The translations under genes were made by a program, and so were the position numbers. A DNA stretch of 10,769 bases from Lachnospiraceae bacterium (GTDB taxonomy: Bacteria > Bacillota > Clostridia > Lachnospirales > Lachnospiraceae), in NCBI GenBank assembly GCA_014804225.1, contig JAAVAF010000025.1, forward strand, positions 1-10,769, in the 5' to 3' direction. The notes beneath the pieces were generated by a model that was given only the letters and a program-made list of their open reading frames with translations, was not told the DNA's origin and made no database searches. Positions 6,681-10,769 of the stretch are shown in pieces (position 1 is the first letter of the stretch; each line of letters starts with the position of its first letter).

Positions 6681-6700
6681 TCCCGCTTTTTTGTCCGGGA
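6681..6700 (-). promoter_or_regulatory. Possible hairpin covering the gdpP ribosome binding site
   Basis: In the gdpP leader (minus strand) TCCCG (plus 6696-6700) can pair with CGGGA (plus 6681-6685), across a ten-base A-rich loop. The second arm overlaps the GGGAGG ribosome binding site at plus 6679-6684. A second small hairpin, CCTAAT-4-ATTAGG, lies just upstream at 6707-6722. Five base pairs alone are weak, so regulation is only a possibility. Confidence 0.35.
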
Positions 6701-6760
6701 TATTTTCCTAATTCGTATTAGGCGGTAACCATTTCCTGTCCGCCACAGATTGATCAAATG

Positions 6761-6799
6761 ATACTATCTTAGTATAACATCAATTCAACCAAAGTTCCA
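6761..6799 (-). promoter_or_regulatory. Probable gdpP-rplI-dnaB promoter with overlapping palindrome
   Basis: On the minus strand TGTTATACT gives an extended -10 (TATACT at plus 6771-6776, with TG one base upstream). The matching -35 position (plus 6794-6799) reads TGGAAC and is weak. An alternative pair is TTGAAT (plus 6783-6788) with TAGTAT (plus 6761-6766) at 16 bp. Transcription would start around 6754-6764, leaving a leader of roughly 85-95 bases. The perfect inverted repeat ATACTA-3-TAGTAT (6761-6775) covers this core and could be an operator. Confidence 0.45.
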
Positions 6800-6848
6800 T
6801 AGCTTATTTTGTCTTAATATGGTCTTGTTTGCCAAAAAATATTATATT

Positions 6849-8099
6849 TTATTCGCCGCAAGCCAGCAGTACAATATTTTTCAAAATCTCTACAATCGTT
6901 TCCATATCCTCAATGCACGCAAATTCATTTCTTCCATGATGTCCTTCTGAACCTGTACAAATATTTGGGCATAGGAGTCCGTCAAAGGAAAGCCTTGCTC
7001 CGTCGGTGCCGCCGCGGATTGGCGAAATCTTCGGTTCAACACCCACACGTCTCATCGCACTAGCCGCATTGTCAACAATGGATAGATTCTTCTCAATCAT
7101 TTCGCGCATATTGCGATACTGCTCTTTGATTTCGAGTTCAAAAATATTCTCACCATACTTAAGATTCAATAGCTCAACTGTATTTCTGACCGTCTGCTTC
7201 CGCTGCTCAAAGGTTTCGCTGTCATGGTCACGAATAATCAATTCCACGGTCGTTTTCTCCACATCTCCGTGAATGCTGTCCACATGATAAAAGCCCTCAT
7301 ACCCTTCCGTATTCTCAGGGCACTCATTCGGAAGCACAGCAAGAAACTCGTACGCAAGCTTTATCGCATTTTTCATAATGTTTTTTGCAGAACCTGGATG
7401 TACACTCTTACCTCGTACTGTGAGCGTCGCCCCTGCCGCATTAAAGCATTCATAGCTCATATCACCAAGCTCTCCGCCATCAACCGTGTAAGCATAATCC
7501 GCATCAAAGCCTTTGATATCAAAAAACGCTACACCGTTTCCGACCTCCTCATCGGGCGTAAATCCAATGCAGATTTTTCCGTGCTCTATCTCCGGATGCG
7601 TCAGAAAATATTCCGCCATCGCCATAATCTCTGCCACGCCCGCCTTATCGTCACCGCCAAGCAGTGTATTTCCATCCGTCACAATCAGACTCTTTCCTTT
7701 GCAGGATTGCAGCATCGGAAATTCTGACACACGTGTCACAATATTGCGTTCTTTGTTGAGCACAATATCCGTTCCATCATACTGTTCAATCACACGCGGC
7801 TTAACATCTGCTCCGCTCACTGCCTCAGAAGTATCGATATGTGCAATAAAACCGATGCTTGGCACGTCCTTTTTGCTTGTCAAATTGGACGGAATCTGGG
7901 CATAGACATAACAATGCTCCTCATCATAGCGTACATTCGACGCGCCCAGCGCCAAAAGCTCGTCCCGAAGCAAAACTGCCAAATCCCGCTGCTTTTCGGT
8001 AGAAGGCGTTTTGTCGGAATACTGCTCCAACGACTGCGTGTCTATTTTCACATATCTTAAAAAATTTTCCACGACTGTAGAATAAGTCCGCTCTGCCAT
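6849..8099 (-). CDS. pepT: Peptidase T (tripeptide aminopeptidase, M20 family)
   Basis: The chosen start gives 416 residues, close to the usual PepT length of about 410. The cytoplasmic dinuclear zinc enzyme releases the N-terminal residue from tripeptides, feeding amino-acid supply. Expected metal ligands are visible: His87 and Asp89 in AHIDTSE, Asp150 in LLGGDDKAG, Glu184-Glu185 in TPDEEVGNG, Asp207 in YTVDGGE and His388 in EGHHGRNEF. IRGGTDGARLS (361-371) is also typical of the family. ATG 8099 is preferred because a GGGAGGG ribosome binding site lies about seven bases before it; an in-frame ATG at 8120 would put that site inside the gene. The stop at 6849 is followed by an AT-rich stretch without a clear terminator. 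There is a strong terminator just upstream and no obvious promoter of its own. The gene sits between the rpsF and gdpP clusters. Confidence 0.95.
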   Translation of the reverse strand: MAERTYSTVVENFLRYVKIDTQSLEQYSDKTPSTEKQRDLAVLLRDELLALGASNVRYDEEHCYVYAQIPSNLTSKKDVPSIGFIAHIDTSEAVSGADVKPRVIEQYDGTDIVLNKERNIVTRVSEFPMLQSCKGKSLIVTDGNTLLGGDDKAGVAEIMAMAEYFLTHPEIEHGKICIGFTPDEEVGNGVAFFDIKGFDADYAYTVDGGELGDMSYECFNAAGATLTVRGKSVHPGSAKNIMKNAIKLAYEFLAVLPNECPENTEGYEGFYHVDSIHGDVEKTTVELIIRDHDSETFEQRKQTVRNTVELLNLKYGENIFELEIKEQYRNMREMIEKNLSIVDNAASAMRRVGVEPKISPIRGGTDGARLSFDGLLCPNICTGSEGHHGRNEFACIEDMETIVEILKNIVLLACGE

Positions 8100-8129
8100 T
8101 TGGAAGCCCTCCCTTTTCATAATGATAAG

Positions 8130-8169
8130 AAAAGACCAATGAACAATATCGAGGGTTCATTGGTCTTTT
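8130..8169 (-). terminator. Terminator of the rpsF-ssb-rpsR operon
   Basis: AAAAGACCAATGAAC (plus 8130-8144) pairs perfectly with GTTCATTGGTCTTTT (8155-8169), a 15-bp stem with a ten-base loop. On the minus strand it ends in TTTTCTTAT. It begins 15 bases after the rpsR stop and ends a short distance before the pepT ribosome binding site. Confidence 0.88.
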
Positions 8170-8184
8170 AAATTTTTCGATATC

Positions 8185-8448
8185 TTAGTCAATCGTGTAA
8201 GGCATCAGCGCTAAGTGACGTGCACGCTTGATTGCTACTGTAAGCGCTCTCTGGTGCTTTGCACAGTTTCCTGTGATTCTTCTGGGAAGAATTTTTCCTC
8301 TCTCAGATACATATCTCTTTAACTTCGCTGTATCCTTGTAATCGATTACATTATCCTTGCCGCAAAATACGCAAACTTTTTTTCTTCTACGAATACCGTT
8401 TCTTCTCTTCATTGGAGAATCCGATTTCTCAGTTTTATTAAAAGCCAT
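8185..8448 (-). CDS. rpsR: 30S ribosomal protein S18
   Basis: This 87-residue protein is slightly longer than the common 75-80 because of a polar N-terminal extension. S18 binds the platform of the 30S subunit as a heterodimer with S6. The core is recognised by RRKKVCVFC at 21-29, then DYKD, the LKRYVSERGKILPRR segment at about 43-57, TGNCAKHQR at 59-67 and the basic helix AIKRARHLALMPY. Cys26, Cys29, Cys62 and His65 could form a zinc site, as in the Cys-containing form of S18. AGGAGG (plus 8456-8461) lies seven bases before the ATG. It is the last gene of rpsF-ssb-rpsR, in the standard bacterial order, followed by a strong terminator. Confidence 0.97.
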   Translation of the reverse strand: MAFNKTEKSDSPMKRRNGIRRRKKVCVFCGKDNVIDYKDTAKLKRYVSERGKILPRRITGNCAKHQRALTVAIKRARHLALMPYTID

Positions 8449-8501
8449 GATAAAGCCTCCTATCTTTCAATCTCAAATCATTCCTTGAAATTTGCGCTGA
8501 T

Positions 8502-8942
8502 TTAGTTAAACGGCAGCTCCTCGTCAATTCCGTCCGGAATATTCATGAAACCGTCATCTGCCGCTGCGGGAGCGGGCTGGCTGTTTCCGTAATTTCCTCC
8601 GTCTGAGTTACTGCTGCTATTCTTGCTCTCAGCAAATTCCTGTTCTTCAACAACAACTTCTGTGGTATAAACTTTCACACCATCCTTATTGGTATAACTA
8701 CCTGTCTGGATACGGCCTGACACGGCAATCTTTGTGCCTTTGCGAAAATACCGTTCCGCAAATTCTCCTGCCTTGCCAAATGCAACACACGGAATAAAAT
8801 CTGCTGTGTTCTCGTCGCCGTTACGGTTAAATCTTCGATCTACCGCAAGTGTGTATCTTGCAATCGCCAACTGGTTCTCGCCCTGTGTATATCTTACCTC
8901 AGGGTCTCTTGTTAAACGTCCCATTATAATTGCTTTATTCAT
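8502..8942 (-). CDS. ssb: Single-stranded DNA-binding protein
   Basis: This 146-residue protein binds and protects single-stranded DNA during replication and repair, and recruits partner proteins through its C-terminal tip. The OB-fold covers about residues 1-104 (MNKAIIMGRLTRDPEVRY, ADFIPCVAFGKAGEFAERYF, VSGRIQTGSYTNKDG). A Ser/Asn/Gly/Ala linker spans about 105-135. The acidic tip reads IDEELPFN, with an Asn after the usual terminal Pro-Phe. The gene lies between rpsF and rpsR, as in most Firmicutes. Its ribosome binding site GGGAG (plus 8953-8957) is ten bases before the ATG, and a small hairpin stands just upstream between rpsF and ssb. Ribosomal-protein control of the whole operon would tie SSB supply to growth; that is inference from family knowledge. 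Confidence 0.97.
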   Translation of the reverse strand: MNKAIIMGRLTRDPEVRYTQGENQLAIARYTLAVDRRFNRNGDENTADFIPCVAFGKAGEFAERYFRKGTKIAVSGRIQTGSYTNKDGVKVYTTEVVVEEQEFAESKNSSSNSDGGNYGNSQPAPAAADDGFMNIPDGIDEELPFN

Positions 8943-8960
8943 ATTCTAAGTTCTCCCACT

Positions 8961-8976
8961 ATACGCCTATGCGTAT
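8961..8976. repeat. Small intercistronic hairpin between rpsF and ssb
   Basis: ATACGC (8961-8966) and GCGTAT (8971-8976) are perfect inverted repeats with a four-base loop, lying three bases after the rpsF stop and just before the ssb ribosome binding site. No T-run follows on the minus strand, so it is not a terminator. It may affect mRNA processing or the relative translation of rpsF and ssb. Confidence 0.55.
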
Positions 8977-8979
8977 CTT

Positions 8980-9270
8980 CTATTCCTCGTCCTGTCTAAC
9001 GCACAGATATCTGACAACGTTCTCGTTCAAACGAATTCTTGATTCGATTTCTGCCGGAACATCTGATTCGCCATCAAACTGAATGAAATAATAGAAAGCT
9101 TCTTTCATCTTCTTTACTTCGTAAGCGAGTCTCTTCTTTCCCCACTCATCCACGTTTGTGATTGTACCACCGTGCTTTGTAACCATGTTCTTTACTTTCT
9201 CGATGGTAGCTGCTCTGTCATCGTCCTCAAGCTTCGCGCTGACAACAACGGCTAATTCATATTTGTTCAT
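8980..9270 (-). CDS. rpsF: 30S ribosomal protein S6
   Basis: This 96-residue protein has normal S6 length. S6 pairs with S18 on the platform of the small ribosomal subunit. The start MNKYELAVVVSAKL, the segment EWGKKRLAYEVKKMKEAFYYF at about 43-63 (the typical W-G-K-x-x-L-A-Y-x-I/V-x-K motif) and the ending IESRIRLNENVVRYLCVR are characteristic. Two adjacent ATG codons exist (9273 and 9270). The second is preferred because GGAGG (plus 9278-9282) is then seven bases away rather than four. It is the first gene of rpsF-ssb-rpsR, with its own strong promoter and a leader of about 70 bases that can form a hairpin. Known autogenous control by the S6-S18 complex acts on such leaders in other bacteria. 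Confidence 0.97.
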   Translation of the reverse strand: MNKYELAVVVSAKLEDDDRAATIEKVKNMVTKHGGTITNVDEWGKKRLAYEVKKMKEAFYYFIQFDGESDVPAEIESRIRLNENVVRYLCVRQDEE

Positions 9271-9279
9271 CATGTTACC

Positions 9280-9323
9280 TCCTTTTGGTCTCTGGCCTTT
9301 TCCGCAATTGGAAAAAGCAAGGA
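9280..9323 (-). promoter_or_regulatory. rpsF leader hairpin with possible anti-ribosome-binding-site pairing
   Basis: In the minus-strand leader CTTTTTCC (plus 9310-9317) pairs with GGAAAAGG (plus 9296-9303) across a six-base loop, eight pairs including one G-U. Outside it, TCCTT (plus 9319-9323) is complementary to AAGGA within the rpsF ribosome binding site (plus 9280-9284). A closed state that hides the ribosome binding site is therefore possible. I could not identify the CCG trinucleotide expected of the published S6-S18 leader motif, so this is not assigned to that family. Confidence 0.4.
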
Positions 9324-9345
9324 TTTTTATATATCACGAAAACTT

Positions 9346-9374
9346 ATAATAGCACAGCTTGGATATTTTTTCAA
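9346..9374 (-). promoter_or_regulatory. rpsF-ssb-rpsR promoter
   Basis: On the minus strand TTGAAA (plus 9369-9374) and TATTAT (plus 9346-9351) are separated by exactly 17 bp, and TG stands one base upstream of the -10, forming an extended -10. Transcription would start near 9339. Upstream (plus 9381-9424) lies a series of A/T-tracts that probably forms a curved UP region. This is the best sigma-A type promoter in the window. Confidence 0.75.
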
Positions 9375-9425
9375 GTATTTAAAAAAACTTTTTCATAGAT
9401 TTTTCAAAATTTTTCCGATTTTTTG

Positions 9426-9608
9426 TCATTTTGCCTTGAATAATCCCTTTGTGTTCTTTTCTACCTCGCGCCGGGGAAGCATAATCTGGTGCCCGCACCC
9501 CATACACTTTAATCGAAAATCAGCACCCACGCGCAGAATTTCCCACTCATAGCTGCCGCAAGGGTGCTTTTTCTTTAATTTTACAATGTCGCCTACTTCA
9601 TAATCCAT
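9426..9608 (-). CDS. DUF951 family small protein (YyzM-like)
   Basis: This 60-residue basic protein belongs to a small family common in Firmicutes with no established function. The family pattern is clear: DYEVGDIVKLKKKHPCGSYE, then WEILRVGADFRLKCMGCGH, then IMLPRREVEK. Cys17 with the CxxC at about 35-38 (CMGC) could bind zinc. The fold looks like a small beta-barrel, possibly nucleic-acid binding, which is inference from size and charge. In Bacillus subtilis the homologue yyzM also lies close to the rpsF-ssb-rpsR cluster, so the position is conserved. It starts only 15 bases after the Sir2 gene, with GAGG about eight bases before its ATG, so it is the last gene of that operon. No clear terminator follows; the downstream AT-rich stretch leads into the rpsF promoter. 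Confidence 0.9.
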   Translation of the reverse strand: MDYEVGDIVKLKKKHPCGSYEWEILRVGADFRLKCMGCGHQIMLPRREVEKNTKGLFKAK

Positions 9609-9623
9609 ATATGTTTCCTCTGT

Positions 9624-10346
9624 TTATATCTGAAGTTGAGAAAAGACTTCCCCAATGCTGTCGGTAATCACCAAATCTGCCATGGTATCACGTGCTGTCG
9701 GCGTCTTATTGATCAACACCAGCTTATTTCCACGATAATAGTCTATCAATCCTGCCGCAGGGTATACCGCAAGCGAGGTTCCGCCGATAATGAGCATATC
9801 CGCCTCACTGATTGCACGCACCGACTCGGACAGCGTGTTCTGGTCTAGTCCCTCCTCGTAAAGCACCACATCCGGTTTAATTCTGCCACCACATTCACAG
9901 ACGGGTACACCCTCGGATTCGATGATTGCATGAATATCATAAAATTTGTTACATTTTTCACAATAATTGCGCAAAACGCTTCCGTGCAGCTCCAGAACCT
10001 TTTTGCTTCCCGCCGACTGGTGCAATCCGTCAATATTCTGCGTGACAACCGCTGTCAGCTTTCCCGCTTCCTCCAGCTTTGCAAGCGCGATGTGCGCCGC
10101 GTTTGGTTTTGCATCGGTAAACAACATCTTATCCCGATAAAACCGGAAAAATTCGTCCGGCTTCTTTATATAGAACGTATGACTCAAAATCGTTTCGGGC
10201 GGATAATCATATTTTTGATTGTAAAGTCCGTCAACACTTCTAAAATCAGGAATACCGCTTTCTGTGGACACACCCGCACCACCAAAAAATACAATCCTCT
10301 CGCTCTCGTCAATCATTTGCTGCAGCTTTTCGATTTCTTTGCTCAT
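9624..10346 (-). CDS. Sir2-family NAD-dependent protein deacylase (sirtuin)
   Basis: The chosen start gives 240 residues, a typical bacterial sirtuin. It removes acetyl or related groups from protein lysines, consuming NAD and yielding nicotinamide and O-acetyl-ADP-ribose, in the cytoplasm. Visible motifs: GAGVSTESGIPDFRS at 23-37 (NAD binding), TQNIDGLHQ at 102-110, the catalytic His at 121 in ELHGS, zinc ligands CEKC (129-132) and CEC (150-152), and GGTSLAVYPAA at 188-198. The second zinc pair is spaced C-x-C rather than C-x-x-C. The desuccinylase Tyr-x-x-Arg pair appears as FYRDK, so deacetylation is likelier. The start at 10346 has the AGGAAGG site (plus 10354-10360) seven bases upstream; ATG 10352 adds two residues but lies one base from that site. 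It follows the GH25 gene closely and precedes the DUF951 gene. Confidence 0.95.
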   Translation of the reverse strand: MSKEIEKLQQMIDESERIVFFGGAGVSTESGIPDFRSVDGLYNQKYDYPPETILSHTFYIKKPDEFFRFYRDKMLFTDAKPNAAHIALAKLEEAGKLTAVVTQNIDGLHQSAGSKKVLELHGSVLRNYCEKCNKFYDIHAIIESEGVPVCECGGRIKPDVVLYEEGLDQNTLSESVRAISEADMLIIGGTSLAVYPAAGLIDYYRGNKLVLINKTPTARDTMADLVITDSIGEVFSQLQI

Positions 10347-10363
10347 ATTCATACCTTCCTTTT

Positions 10364-10769
10364 TTAATACTCTTTATAAGAAATATTGAGATCCACGTTT
10401 GCGTTGATTCCCGGCACGCTTCCTTTCTCTGTATACTGCCAGATTCCCACGTCATACGGCATATACATATAGTCATCATAAAAGGCATACCATTTTTCAT
10501 AGTCGTTAAGCCTTGTCATGTCAAGCAGCTTTGTGAAACATTTCACATTCCCGTAAATCATCGGCGTATAGCCGGCCGCCCTGATCTTGTCGCAGAATGC
10601 AATCGCGATATCCGTGCGCTCAGTCTGAGAAAGATTGTTTGCTCTGCCGTCATCATTCGTAATCATCTCCACGTCAAACACAACCGGATAAGACACATCA
10701 TATGATGCAATATTTTGCAGCACATAATCCGCTTCCTCGGCTGCCTCTTCGACGGTTATTGCCTGTGTA
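10364..10769 (-). CDS. C-terminal part of a GH25 family lysozyme (5' end outside window)
   Basis: The frame is open to the window edge, giving 134 visible residues; a GTG at 10723 is an internal Val codon because upstream codons continue a family-like sequence (AITVEEAAEEADYVL). The sequence matches the C-terminal half of the glycoside hydrolase 25 barrel: YPVVFDVEM holds the D-x-E pair expected for the catalytic acids, followed by a helix with the pattern I-A-x-x-F-C-x-x-I-x-x-A-G-Y-T-P-M-I-Y-G-N, the W-Y-A-F-Y-D strand, and the ending YDVGIWQYTEKGSVPGI, N-x-D-L-N. GH25 enzymes cleave the muramic acid to glucosamine bond of peptidoglycan and are usually exported. Any signal peptide lies outside the window. 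The Sir2 ribosome binding site starts right after its stop codon, so the two genes are co-transcribed. Confidence 0.88.
   Translation of the reverse strand, partial: TQAITVEEAAEEADYVLQNIASYDVSYPVVFDVEMITNDDGRANNLSQTERTDIAIAFCDKIRAAGYTPMIYGNVKCFTKLLDMTRLNDYEKWYAFYDDYMYMPYDVGIWQYTEKGSVPGINANVDLNISYKEY

Noticed and set aside
6671..6757. 29-residue N-terminal extension of GdpP from ATG 6757
   Set aside because: The ribosome binding site and membrane segments fit the start at 6670, and the extension covers the proposed leader hairpins.
7224..7905. Long + strand frames (167 and 130 codons) opposite pepT
   Set aside because: Antisense to an intact pepT with conserved metal ligands; they overlap each other and show no ribosome binding site or domain.
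9361..9425. Possible terminator after the DUF951 gene
   Set aside because: The stretch is rich in A and T tracts but has no stem with G-C pairs; phased tracts upstream of the rpsF promoter describe it better.
9930..10367. 145-codon + strand frame opposite the Sir2 gene
   Set aside because: It lies antisense to a clear sirtuin with all motifs, and the translation shows no recognisable domain.
1..10769. Search for CRISPR repeats, tRNA or rRNA genes, transposases, integrases, phage genes, toxin-antitoxin pairs or defence genes
   Set aside because: None seen; every larger frame is explained by a housekeeping gene or its shadow.

Overview
This window looks like ordinary chromosomal core sequence from a low-to-moderate GC Gram-positive anaerobe, most likely a Clostridia member of the Lachnospiraceae type. 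The evidence is a clostridial 2[4Fe-4S] ferredoxin, an oxygen-sensitive pyruvate formate-lyase activase, strong AAGGAGG ribosome binding sites, and the Firmicutes-style clusters rpsF-ssb-rpsR and gdpP-rplI-dnaB. The family assignment is inference from gene content; no rRNA or other taxonomic marker is present.

Left part, + strand (1-1817). The window opens inside the C-terminal end of a probable hybrid sensor histidine kinase (Hpt-like domain), closed by a strong terminator. A monocistronic-looking pflA follows, then a 56-residue ferredoxin with its own promoter. A long hairpin at 1778-1817 ends the ferredoxin transcript and can also serve the converging minus-strand genes.

Middle part, - strand (8169 down to 1858). 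Read in the direction of transcription: pepT (tripeptidase), then gdpP (c-di-AMP phosphodiesterase), rplI (ribosomal protein L9), dnaB (replicative helicase) and a MerR-type HTH protein with a long helical region and a charged tail. The gdpP promoter region carries a small palindrome, and a short hairpin could cover the gdpP ribosome binding site. A perfect 28-bp palindrome separates rplI from dnaB. A terminator-like hairpin separates dnaB from the MerR-like gene.

Right part, - strand (10769 down to 8130). A partial GH25 lysozyme domain, a Sir2 deacylase and a DUF951 protein are packed as one operon. Next comes rpsF-ssb-rpsR (S6, SSB, S18), driven by a good sigma-A type promoter with phased A-tracts upstream and ended by a strong terminator just before pepT.

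Together the genes cover DNA replication (dnaB, ssb), translation (S6, S18, L9), second-messenger turnover (gdpP), fermentation and redox chemistry (pflA, ferredoxin), peptide catabolism (pepT) and cell-wall turnover (GH25). No mobile element, CRISPR array, tRNA, rRNA or defence system is visible. No stretch over 300 bases lacks a gene. I did not find a convincing new biological system. What merits a second look is mostly regulatory: palindromes on promoters, hairpins sitting directly before ribosome binding sites, and a few protein details.
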